A stretch of DNA of 5,385 nucleotides from positions 1 to 5,385 of the forward strand of contig NZ_JOHS01000103.1 of NCBI RefSeq assembly GCF_000725625.1, given 5' to 3'. Positions 1 to 5,385 of the stretch are shown here, piece by piece. The stretch is from Streptomyces sp. NRRL F-6676. Lineage in GTDB: Bacteria; Actinomycetota; Actinomycetes; Streptomycetales; Streptomycetaceae. The position numbers and the translations under genes are program-made. The notes below the pieces were generated by a model, which was not told where the DNA came from, did no database searches, and was given only the letters and a program-made list of their open reading frames with translations. Position 1 is the stretch's first letter, and each line of letters starts with the position of its first letter.

Positions 1-28
1 GTGGGGAGGGGCGCGGGAGAGCTCGGCT

Positions 29-51
29 GGGCGGGGTCGGGTGGGGGGGGG
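29..51 (+). other. Potential G-quadruplex motif, plus strand
   Basis: Four G-tracts (29-31, 33-36, 39-41, 43-51) are separated by loops of 1, 2 and 1 nt, which meets the usual G4 pattern with very short loops. It lies in non-coding DNA 18 nt left of the long hairpin. Folding in the cell is not shown. Confidence 0.5.
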
Positions 52-69
52 CGGCTGCGTCGTGGCTGA

Positions 70-141
70 TCGCGCAGTTCCCCGCGCCCCTGAAAAGCAG
101 GGGGCGGCCCCCTGCTTCCAGGGGCGCGGGGAACTGCGCGA
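70..141. terminator. Long nested hairpin (23-bp outer and 10-bp inner stem), dispersed Streptomyces repeat
   Basis: Outer arms 70-92 and 119-141 are perfectly complementary over 23 bp (core CGCAGTTCCCCGCGCCCC). After a small internal loop (93-94 against 118), a second perfect 10-bp stem follows (95-104 with 108-117) closed by a 3-nt loop. The outer stem matches the well-known GCGCAGTTCCCCGCGCCCC intergenic repeat of Streptomyces; the inner GC stem makes this copy longer than usual. It probably acts as a bidirectional terminator or mRNA-stabilising structure between this operon and whatever lies to the left. Confidence 0.75.
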
Positions 142-146
142 GACCT

Positions 147-185
147 CCCCACTCACCCGCACCCGCCCACGCACCCCACCCACCC
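147..185 (-). other. Potential G-quadruplex tract, minus strand
   Basis: The plus strand shows seven C-runs of three or four (147-150, 155-157, 162-164, 166-168, 174-177, 179-181, 183-185), so the minus strand, which is the RNA sense of the operon, carries seven G-runs with loops of 1-5 nt. This lies between the short and the long hairpin, in the likely 3' untranslated region. Confidence 0.4.
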
Positions 186-200
186 GAACTCTCCGGGGTC

Positions 201-219
201 CAAGGGGCGGAGCCCCTTG
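201..219 (-). terminator. Short hairpin downstream of the operon, Streptomyces-type repeat
   Basis: A perfect 8-bp inverted repeat (CAAGGGGC / GCCCCTTG) has a 3-nt loop, about 45 nt past the chelatase stop. The motif with its flanking GGGTC is one commonly seen between Streptomyces genes. There is no U-tract, which is normal for terminators in this genus. It is symmetric and could act in either direction. Confidence 0.6.
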
Positions 220-264
220 AAGGGACGGGAAGGGTAGGGGCGGCGGGGGCGAGAAAGAAGGACG

Positions 265-1005
265 TTACGCGCCCACGGCGGACAGGTGCGGCAGGGCCGC
301 CTCGTCGTAGCGGTGCAGCAGCACGCGTGCGACCTCCGGTGACGGGCCGAGGACGTCGGCCAGGACGTCCGCCCCGGCCGCGCCCCGCGCGATCCGGTCC
401 GGCAGGCGGCCGGGCGCGAGGACGTAGGGGGCGACGGCCACCCGCCGGCACCCCGCCGTCCGCAACTCCCGCACCACCCCCTCCGTACGCGGCAACTCCG
501 CGGAGGCGAACGCAGGCCGCACGGCGCACCAACCGGTGTGCCGCCACTCCCGCGCGATTTCTGCGATCACTGCGATCGCCTCCGGGTCACTGGACCCCGC
601 CGAGGCCAGCACGACCCCGGTCGAGGCTCTGTCGGCGGGGTCGAGCCCCGCCTCGTACAACCGCCGTTCGAGCCCCGCGAGCAGCAGCGGCGAGGGCCCC
701 AGCACCTCGGCCTGCCGGATCCGCAGCCCGGGCGGCGCCTGCCGCAGCACCGCCGGGATGTCGGACTTGGCATGGAAGGCCCGGGTGAGCAGCAGCGGCA
801 GCGCCACCACGTCCCGTACGCCCTGAGCCGCCAGCGACTCCAGCACACCCCGCACGGAGGGCACGTTGAAGTCGAGGAAACCCGTCTCCACCCGCACCCC
901 CGGCCGCAGCGACCGTACCCGCCGCACCAGGGCGTGCACGGTCGCGGCGTGCCGCGGATCGCGGCTGCCGTGGGCGACGACCAGGAGGACCGGGCTGCTG
1001 TGCAT
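265..1005 (-). CDS. Sirohydrochlorin chelatase, two-domain CbiX/SirB type
   Basis: It most likely inserts Fe2+ into sirohydrochlorin, the last step of siroheme synthesis, supplying the cofactor of sulfite reductase; a cobalt-chelatase role is the alternative. The 246-residue protein is a tandem of two CbiX-like halves. The N-terminal half has the signature VVAHGSRDPR with His12, and AFHAKSDIP with His78, the pair of metal-binding histidines of the family. The C-terminal half repeats the pattern but with ASAGSSDP (Ala136 where His is expected) and APYVLAPGRLPDRI without the second His, so only the first half should be catalytic. The ATG at 1005 lies 6 nt after ssuC, with GAGGAA about 10 nt upstream inside ssuC. 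It is the last gene of the operon and ends in TAA. Position with cys and ssu genes favours the siroheme role. Confidence 0.87.
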   Translation of the reverse strand: MHSSPVLLVVAHGSRDPRHAATVHALVRRVRSLRPGVRVETGFLDFNVPSVRGVLESLAAQGVRDVVALPLLLTRAFHAKSDIPAVLRQAPPGLRIRQAEVLGPSPLLLAGLERRLYEAGLDPADRASTGVVLASAGSSDPEAIAVIAEIAREWRHTGWCAVRPAFASAELPRTEGVVRELRTAGCRRVAVAPYVLAPGRLPDRIARGAAGADVLADVLGPSPEVARVLLHRYDEAALPHLSAVGA

Positions 1006-1011
1006 GGGCGT

Positions 1012-1911
1012 TCAGTTCCTCACCAGGAGGCCGCGGCTGCGCAGTACCCACCGCTCCAGCGGACTGAAGATCAGCAGGTCGATGGCGATACCGACGATCA
1101 GGATGAGCAGGATGGCCTCGAACACCATCGACATGTCGCTGGCGTTGCGGCCGTTCTCCAGGAGCTGGCCGAGCCCGACGCCGAGGTCGGGGAAGGACGC
1201 GATGATCTCCGCGGCCATCAGCGACCGCCAGGAGAACGCCCAGCCCTGCTTCAGGCCCGCCACATACCCCGGCAGCGCGGCCGGGAGCACGATGTGCCAG
1301 GTGCCCTTCAGCCCCGTCGCGCCCAGGGTTCGGCCCGCCCGCAGGAACAGCGGGGGCACCTGGTCGACGCCGGAGACCAGCCCGTTGGCGATGGAGGGCA
1401 CCGCGCCGAGCAGGATCACCGCGTACATCATCGAGTTGTCCAGACCCAGCCAGATCACGGCCGGCGGCACCCACGCCACCGACGGCAGCGACTGGAGCCC
1501 GGACAGGATCGGGCCGATCGCCGCCCGCACGAACTTCACCCGGGCCACCAGCAGCCCCAGCGGGGTGCCGATGACCAGGGCGAAGAGGAAGCCGAGCAGA
1601 CCGCGCGAGACGCTGGTCCAGATGTAGCCGAGCAGATCGCCCCGGAGCCAGGCGTCGTGCACCTCGCCCCACACCGCGGACGGCGAGGGCAGCTTCGTCG
1701 GATCGTCGACGACCTTGAAGGTGATCAGCGCCTGCCAGAGCACCAGGACCAGCGCCACGGCGACAACCGGCGGCAGGACCTTGTCGATCAGGGTGCGGCG
1801 CAGCGGCGGGCGGCCGGAGGAGGCGGACTCCAGCGCGTCCAGGCCGGCCTCGACACCGGCCAGCCCCTCATGGGTCTCGTCCGTGTCCGTCGTCGTCTCA
1901 GTGCTGGCCAT
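1012..1911 (-). CDS. ssuC: Sulfonate ABC transporter permease (SsuC-like)
   Basis: This is the inner-membrane channel subunit, 299 residues, of the BPD-transport (MetI-like) family. An unusual hydrophilic, Thr/Glu/Asp-rich cytoplasmic extension of about 40 residues precedes the first membrane helix (about 46-66). Further hydrophobic segments lie at about 103-124, 143-157, 160-180, 222-236 and 264-285. The coupling-helix (EAA-type) loop lies between them: G197 followed by nine residues and I-x-L-P at 207-210, then AALPGY. The family-typical LPSPSAVW follows helix 1. Start choice: the ATG at 1911 has GGGGAG about 10-11 nt upstream and overlaps the ssuB stop by 14 nt. An in-frame GTG at 1929 lacks a ribosome site. 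The chelatase gene begins 6 nt after the stop, so the transport genes and siroheme gene share one transcript. Confidence 0.92.
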   Translation of the reverse strand: MASTETTTDTDETHEGLAGVEAGLDALESASSGRPPLRRTLIDKVLPPVVAVALVLVLWQALITFKVVDDPTKLPSPSAVWGEVHDAWLRGDLLGYIWTSVSRGLLGFLFALVIGTPLGLLVARVKFVRAAIGPILSGLQSLPSVAWVPPAVIWLGLDNSMMYAVILLGAVPSIANGLVSGVDQVPPLFLRAGRTLGATGLKGTWHIVLPAALPGYVAGLKQGWAFSWRSLMAAEIIASFPDLGVGLGQLLENGRNASDMSMVFEAILLILIVGIAIDLLIFSPLERWVLRSRGLLVRN

Positions 1912-2686
1912 GGCGGCGGATCTCCCCACGCAGGACTTCGGTGATCTCGACGGAGAGTTCCGCCACGGGCGCGTCCTCGATGCGGCGCGGCTGCGGGATG
2001 TCCACCGTCCACTGGCGGGCCACCCGCCCCGGCCGGGACGACAGCAGGACGACCCGCTGCGCGAGCCGTACCGCCTCGCGCACGTTGTGCGTGACGAACA
2101 GGACGGAGACCCCCGTCTCGCTCCAGATGCGGGTCAGTTCGTCGTGCAGCACGTCCCGGGTGATGGCGTCGAGCGCGGCGAACGGCTCGTCCATCAGCAG
2201 CAGTCTGCTGTCCTGGGCGAGCGCACGGGCCAGCGCGACCCGCTGCCGCATGCCGCCGGACAGCTCGTGCACCCGCTTGCCGTGCGCGCCCTTGAGCCGG
2301 ACGAGCCCGAGCAGCTCCTCGGCCCGTTCGCGGCGGTCCGCCTTGGGCACCCCGCGCAGCCGCAGGGCCAGTTCGATGTTCTTCCCGGCCGTCAGCCAGG
2401 GGAACAGGGCGTGCTCCTGGAACATCAGCGCGGGGCGGCCGTCGGTCGTGATGCCGCCCGAGGACGGGGCGTCGAGCCCCGCCACCAGGTTGAGCAGTGT
2501 GGACTTGCCGCAGCCAGACGCCCCCAGGAGGGTGACGAACTCGCCCGGCGCGACATCGAGACTGATGTCGTCCAGGACGAGCTGCCGCCCGGCGGGTCCG
2601 GCGAAGGACTTCGAGACGTGCTCGATACGGGCGGCGTGCCGCACCGCCGCGTCGTCGGCGGCCTTGGCGAGCGTGGTCGTGGCCAT
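1898..2686 (-). CDS. ssuB: Sulfonate ABC transporter ATP-binding protein (SsuB-like)
   Basis: This is the cytoplasmic ATPase that powers SsuC. At 262 residues it has every ABC hallmark in order: Walker A GASGCGKST (55-63), Q-loop Gln90 in MFQEHALFPW, signature LSGGMRQR (142-149), Walker B LLLMDEP (162-168), D-loop ALDA, and H-loop His200 in VTHN. The sequence EHALFPWLTAGKN after the Q-loop and the DEPFAALDAITR run are typical of the nitrate/sulfonate/taurine (SsuB/TauB/NrtD) subfamily. The first about 20 residues are an Ala-rich leader before the fold. The ATG at 2686 is chosen for its AGGAGGT site. The 3' end overlaps the ssuC start by 14 nt, indicating translational coupling. Subfamily is secure; sulfonate rather than taurine is inferred from the neighbours. 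Confidence 0.92.
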   Translation of the reverse strand: MATTTLAKAADDAAVRHAARIEHVSKSFAGPAGRQLVLDDISLDVAPGEFVTLLGASGCGKSTLLNLVAGLDAPSSGGITTDGRPALMFQEHALFPWLTAGKNIELALRLRGVPKADRRERAEELLGLVRLKGAHGKRVHELSGGMRQRVALARALAQDSRLLLMDEPFAALDAITRDVLHDELTRIWSETGVSVLFVTHNVREAVRLAQRVVLLSSRPGRVARQWTVDIPQPRRIEDAPVAELSVEITEVLRGEIRRHGQH

Positions 2687-2693
2687 GGTCGTC

Positions 2694-2700
2694 ACCTCCT
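2694..2700 (-). promoter_or_regulatory. Strong ribosome binding site of ssuB (AGGAGGT)
   Basis: AGGAGGT on the minus strand ends 7 nt before the ATG at 2686. It decides the start: the alternative in-frame GTG at 2695 overlaps this site and cannot use it. Confidence 0.8.
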
Positions 2701-2739
2701 GGGAACGGGTCGGGATACGGGGTCAGCCGCGGACACGGG

Positions 2740-3861
2740 TCACTGGGTGCCGAGTCCTGCGGCGTCGACCGTGCTCCCGCCCTGCGCCTTCAGGACCTTG
2801 TTCAGGAGCGTGAGGTCGTAGATGCCGTCCAGGTCGGGCTTCTCCAGCAGACCGGCCTTGACCGCGTGGTCCGCCTCGGTGTTCAGCGTGGCGGCCAGCG
2901 GATCGTCGAGGATCTTGATGGACTTCCACGCCGGGTCCAGGACGTCGGCCGGCAGCGCCTTGCCGGAGTCCTTCTCCAGCTGCTTGTTGGCCACGGCCTT
3001 CGCCGCGTCCGGGTTGGCGTTGATCCACTTGTTGGTCTCGACCGACGCCTTCAGCACCGCCTCGACGGCCTTCGGGTGCTCCTTGAGGAACTCCGCCCGC
3101 ACCACCACGTTGGTGATGACGAACTTCTTGTCCGGCCACAGCGTGGACTCGTCGAGCAGTACCTTGCCGCCCTCGGCGACCAGCTTCGAGGCGGTCGGCT
3201 CCGGCACCCACGCGCCGTCCAGCGAACCGGCCTTGAACGCGTCCGGGGTCACCTTGTTGTCGCTGCGCACGACCGTGACGTCGCCCTTGCCGCTCTGCGC
3301 GTCGACCTTCCAGCCCTGCTCGGCGATCCAGTTGAGGAACGCCACGTCCTGGGTGTTGCCGAGCTGCGGGGTGGCGATCTTCTTGCCCTTGAGGTCCTTC
3401 AGGCTCTTGACCTTGTCCGGGTTCACCACCAGCTTGACGCCGCCCGAGGCCGAACCCGAGACGATCTTCAGGCTCTTGCCGTTGGACTTGGTGTACCCGT
3501 TGATCGCGGGGGAGGGGCCGAGCCAGCCGATGTCCACGGAGCCGGAGTTCAGCGCCTCGATCTCGGAGGGGCCCGCGTTGAAGACGGCGTACTTCGCCCT
3601 GGTCCCGCCCAGCTCCTTCTGGAAGAAGCCCTTCTGGTTGCCGACCAGCGCGGTGGCGTGGGTGAGGTTGCCGAAGTAGCCGATGCGCACGGAGTCGAGG
3701 CCGTCGGTCTTCTTCGCGTCGGCGGCGACCTTCGTGTCCCCACCGGAGTCGTCGGACTTGGAGCCGTAGCCGCAGGCGGCCAGTGTCAGCAGGGGCAGGA
3801 CGGCGAGCACGGTGACGCCCCCGCGCAGGCGCGGGACACGTATGAATCGATTGGCAGGCAC
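2740..3861 (-). CDS. ssuA: Sulfonate ABC transporter substrate-binding lipoprotein (SsuA-like)
   Basis: This is an extracytoplasmic, membrane-anchored binding protein that delivers aliphatic sulfonates (or taurine-like compounds) to the SsuBC importer. From the chosen GTG at 3861 it is 373 residues. A basic start (N-R-F-I-R, then R11, R13) leads into a hydrophobic stretch at about 16-27 and a lipobox LAAC with Cys30 as the lipidated residue, followed by a Ser/Gly/Asp-rich linker. The body is the NMT1/SsuA periplasmic-binding fold: VRIGYFGNLTHA, then an AGPSEIEALNSGSVDIGW segment typical of the family, and DGAWVPEP further on. GAGGA with 9-nt spacing supports this GTG. An in-frame GTG at 3894 adds 11 residues but has only a badly spaced GAGAAG. 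ssuB follows after 53 nt. The ligand cannot be read from sequence; nitrate- and taurine-binding relatives share the fold, but the cys context favours sulfonates. Confidence 0.88.
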   Translation of the reverse strand: MPANRFIRVPRLRGGVTVLAVLPLLTLAACGYGSKSDDSGGDTKVAADAKKTDGLDSVRIGYFGNLTHATALVGNQKGFFQKELGGTRAKYAVFNAGPSEIEALNSGSVDIGWLGPSPAINGYTKSNGKSLKIVSGSASGGVKLVVNPDKVKSLKDLKGKKIATPQLGNTQDVAFLNWIAEQGWKVDAQSGKGDVTVVRSDNKVTPDAFKAGSLDGAWVPEPTASKLVAEGGKVLLDESTLWPDKKFVITNVVVRAEFLKEHPKAVEAVLKASVETNKWINANPDAAKAVANKQLEKDSGKALPADVLDPAWKSIKILDDPLAATLNTEADHAVKAGLLEKPDLDGIYDLTLLNKVLKAQGGSTVDAAGLGTQ

Positions 3862-3901
3862 GGGAGGTGGTCCTCTCGTTGGCCCGGCGGTCACGGTCTT
3901 C

Positions 3902-3991
3902 TCATGCCGTGGCCGGGAGGTCGGCAGGTCTTCGGTGACGCGGGTGGGGGGTGAGGGCGCGCAGGCAGTGCGCGTACGTCACCGCGCACAT
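3902..3991 (-). CDS. Possible cysteine-containing leader ORF upstream of ssuA (29 aa, hypothetical)
   Basis: An ATG at 3991 opens a 29-codon frame starting [13 protein letters not shown], with Cys codons at positions 2 and 9. The first 17 codons all end in G or C, and the later part is less coding-like and contains the rare codon AGA. It overlaps the preceding small ORF by 13 nt. Its TGA overlaps an ATG (ATGA at 3905-3902) whose 4-codon frame ends at a TGA overlapping the upstream GTG of the ssuA frame (GTGA at 3894-3891). The only ribosome-site candidate is the weak GGGCGGGG, 7 nt upstream. I know of no matching family. It is listed because Cys-codon leaders occur in actinobacterial sulfur operons. 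Confidence 0.22.
   Translation of the reverse strand: MCAVTYAHCLRALTPHPRHRRPADLPATA
3968..3989 (-). promoter_or_regulatory. 7-bp inverted repeat in the cysN-ssuA spacer (possible attenuator hairpin or operator)
   Basis: Arms GTGCGCG (3989-3983) and CGCGCAC (3974-3968) are perfectly complementary around an 8-nt loop. The hairpin starts inside the ATG of the 29-codon ORF and covers the stop codon (3981-3979) of the 34-codon ORF, so translation of either would affect its folding in RNA. No U-run follows, so it is not a classical terminator. It could equally be a protein-binding site, or chance in GC-rich DNA. Confidence 0.25.
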
Positions 3992-4083
3992 CGCGCGACC
4001 CCGCCCGTTCCGCTGCCGAGGGCGCCGCTGCCCACACGGCCGCCCTCCTTGGCGAACGTCGCGAAGATGTCGACCCCGTTCAT
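3979..4083 (-). CDS. Possible small ORF or leader peptide just after cysN (34 aa, hypothetical)
   Basis: The ATG lies 1 nt after the cysN stop and opens a 34-codon frame beginning [15 protein letters not shown] and ending VARCAR before TGA. Thirty of 34 third positions are G or C, including all of the first 15, whereas the other two forward frames of the same stretch have many A/T third positions. That is the pattern expected of coding DNA in this genome. No good ribosome site precedes the ATG. An AAGGAGG lies inside at 4050-4044, 8 nt before an in-frame GTG at 4035, which would give an 18-residue peptide. I do not recognise the sequence. It could be a cis-acting leader with a Cys codon near its end, or the eroded start of a lost gene, or chance. 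Confidence 0.3.
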   Translation of the reverse strand: MNGVDIFATFAKEGGRVGSGALGSGTGGVARCAR

Positions 4084-4084
4084 C

Positions 4085-5291
4085 TCAGAAGTCCCAGCCC
4101 TCGTCGGCGTCGGACTTCACCGGCTCGGGCGTGGCGAAGGACTCGCCGACCATCCCGGCGGTGAGGGTGGTGCCGTCGGACGGATCGATCAGGATGAACG
4201 AACCGGTGCGCCGGGAGTCGGCGTACGCGTCGGCCGGGAGCGGCTCGGCGGTACGGATCTTCACCCGGCCGATGTCGTTGGCGGCCAGCGTGCCGGGGTG
4301 CGGGTGCAGGGACAGGTCGTCCAGCGTCAGCCGGGACGGGATGTCCTTGACCAGCGCCTTGACGGTACGGGTGCCGTGCTTGAGGAGCACCCGGTGGCCC
4401 ACCGTCAGCGGCTGGTCGGCCACGTGGCAGACGGTCGCCTCGATGTCCTGGCTGGTGGCCGGGGCGTCCGGGGCCGGGGCGATCAGATCGCCGCGGGAGA
4501 TGTCCAGGTCGTCCGCGAGCAGCAGCGTCACCGACTGCGGCGTCCACGCCACGTCGACCGGCGTGCCCAGCAGATCGATCCCGGTCACCGTCGTCGTACG
4601 GCCCGAGGGCAGCACCGTGACCTGGTCGCCGACGCGGAAGGTGCCGGCCGCGATCTGGCCCGCGTACCCCCGGTAGTCCGGGTGCTCTGCGGTCTGCGGG
4701 CGGATCACGAACTGCACCGGGAAGCGGGCGTGGCAGTGCGCCAGGTCGTGGCTGACCGGCACGGTCTCCAGGTGTTCGAGGACCGTCGGACCGCCGTACC
4801 AGTCCATGTTCCCGGACGCCTCGACCACGTTGTCGCCCTCGAGCGCCGAGATCGGGATGGCGGTGACGTCCGGGACGCCCAGCTCGGTCGCGTACGCCGT
4901 GAACTCCTCGGCGATCGCGGCGAACACCGACTCCTGGTAGCCGACGAGGTCCATCTTGTTGACGGCGAGGACGACGTGCGGCACGCGCAGCAGGGCGGCG
5001 ATCGCGGCGTGGCGGCGGGTCTGTTCGACGACGCCCGAAGTAGCGGTAGGCGACATCGATGGTGATGCCCTGCTCGCGCTCCGCCCGCAGCCCGTCCGTC
5101 AGCAGCGCCAGATCGGGTCCCTCCTGGCCGCGCCCGGCCGATGCCCGCTCCACGGCCTCCAGCTGGTCGGTCAGGACCGACTTGGAGTCGTGCAGCAGCC
5201 GTCCGACGAGCGTGGACTTGCCGTCGTCGACCGAACCGGCCGTCGCGAACCGCAGAAGGGTGGTCTCGGTGAGTTCCGTGGTGGTGGTCAT
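4085..5291 (-). pseudogene. cysN: cysN, sulfate adenylyltransferase GTPase subunit, broken by an internal out-of-frame deletion
   Basis: CysN is the EF-Tu/EF-1alpha-like GTPase that drives ATP sulfurylation by CysD. From the ATG at 5291, 85 codons are normal: a P-loop at residues 19-27 (GSVDDGKST) and a G2 region at 75-85 ([11 protein letters not shown]). After the Phe codon (5039-5037) the frame changes. Normal CysN sequence resumes one frame over at GVVEQTRRH (from 5035), with the G4 motif NKMD (about 4960-4949), the G5 SALEG (about 4849), the beta-barrel domains, and a TGA at 4087-4085 after DEGWDF. The intervening segment, which in family members carries G3 (DTPGH) and about 40 residues, is absent. 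85 + about 40 + 316 residues gives the usual length of roughly 440. The upstream frame stays open and runs out of frame to a stop at 4080-4082, so a caller may report a 403-residue protein whose last 318 residues are meaningless. A GAGGGG ribosome site lies 11 nt before the ATG, inside cysD. It could instead be an assembly error. The identity is secure. Confidence 0.9.
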
Positions 5292-5293
5292 GC

Positions 5294-5385
5294 CTAGAAG
5301 TACCCCTCGCGTTTGCGGTCCTCCATCGCGGCTTCCGACAGTTTGTCGTCGGCGCGGGTGGCGCCGCGTTCGGTGAGCCGGGAGG
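5294..5385 (-). CDS. cysD: Sulfate adenylyltransferase small subunit CysD, C-terminal end (partial)
   Basis: Only the last 29 codons plus a TAG stop are in the window; the gene continues beyond 5385. The visible peptide runs from SRLTERG to a KREGYF terminus. The S/T-E-R start and the K-(R/K)-x-GYF ending are the conserved C-terminus of CysD, the PAPS-reductase-like (N-type ATP pyrophosphatase) subunit that, with the GTPase CysN, forms adenosine 5'-phosphosulfate from ATP and sulfate in the cytoplasm. The stop lies 2 nt before the cysN ATG, so the two genes are almost certainly co-transcribed and translationally coupled. Identification rests on this short tail and on the cysN neighbour, which agree well. 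Confidence 0.9.
   Translation of the reverse strand, partial: SRLTERGATRADDKLSEAAMEDRKREGYF

Noticed and set aside
587..1672. 361-codon minus-strand frame overlapping ssuC and the chelatase
   Set aside because: It is out of frame with two real genes on the same strand; its sequence is Arg/Ala/Gly/Pro-rich nonsense.
538..1944. 468-codon open frame on the plus strand across the chelatase and ssuC genes
   Set aside because: It is antisense to two clearly recognised genes. Its composition (Gln, His, Arg and Pro-rich, no domain) is the usual shadow of GC-rich coding DNA.
1715..2821. 368-codon plus-strand frame opposite ssuB and ssuC
   Set aside because: It is a shadow frame opposite genes with intact ABC motifs and has no recognisable fold.
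3891..4037. 48-codon frame from the GTG at 4037 behind AAGGAGG
   Set aside because: About a third of its codons end in A or T, unlike real genes here; only the ribosome-site match supports it. The site itself is noted with the spacer finding.
4085..5056. Independent CysN-like gene starting at the ATG at 5056
   Set aside because: The ATG has no good ribosome site, its first seven codons are the out-of-frame reading of DVAYRYF, and the product would lack the P-loop. It is the 3' part of the broken cysN.
3812..5065. 417-codon plus-strand frame opposite cysN and the spacer
   Set aside because: It runs antisense to cysN, has low-complexity Arg/Gly/Val-rich content, and no plausible product.
1..5385. 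Mobile elements, CRISPR arrays, tRNA or rRNA genes, or signs of gene transfer
   Set aside because: No transposase or integrase sequence, target-site duplications, regularly spaced repeats, or RNA-gene folds are visible, and base composition and codon use are even across the genes.

Overview
The window looks like part of a Streptomyces (or close relative) chromosome. It is very GC-rich, nearly every third codon position in the genes is G or C, GTG starts and AGGAGG-type ribosome sites occur, and two hairpins of the type scattered through Streptomyces intergenic DNA are present. All recognisable genes lie on the minus strand, so the operon reads from right (5385) to left (265).

In transcription order the layout is: the last 29 codons of cysD (small subunit of sulfate adenylyltransferase); cysN (large GTPase subunit), which is broken by an internal out-of-frame deletion at about 5035/5036; a spacer of 188-223 nt holding possible leader-peptide ORFs and a 7-bp hairpin; ssuA (lipoprotein that binds sulfonate-type substrates); ssuB (ATPase); ssuC (permease); and a two-domain CbiX/SirB-type sirohydrochlorin chelatase gene. 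Downstream, 1-264 holds no gene that I can see. It contains a short hairpin, a long nested hairpin, and G-rich tracts on opposite strands on either side of the long hairpin.

Functionally this is a sulfur-acquisition operon. CysD and CysN make adenosine 5'-phosphosulfate from sulfate, SsuABC imports organosulfonates, and the chelatase inserts iron into sirohydrochlorin to make siroheme for sulfite reductase. No SsuD-type monooxygenase is in the window, and cysC, cysH and the sulfite reductase, if present, must lie upstream beyond 5385.

The most notable observation is the cysN lesion. The reading frame switches right after the G2 region ([10 protein letters not shown]) and resumes in another frame at GVVEQTRRH, with about 40 residues, including the G3 DTPGH motif, missing. 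Either this strain has a dead ATP sulfurylase at this locus while keeping the sulfonate importer, or the assembly has lost about 119 bp. I see no convincing novel system. The best candidate for new biology is the cysN-ssuA spacer, which may hold a cysteine-codon leader/attenuator arrangement.
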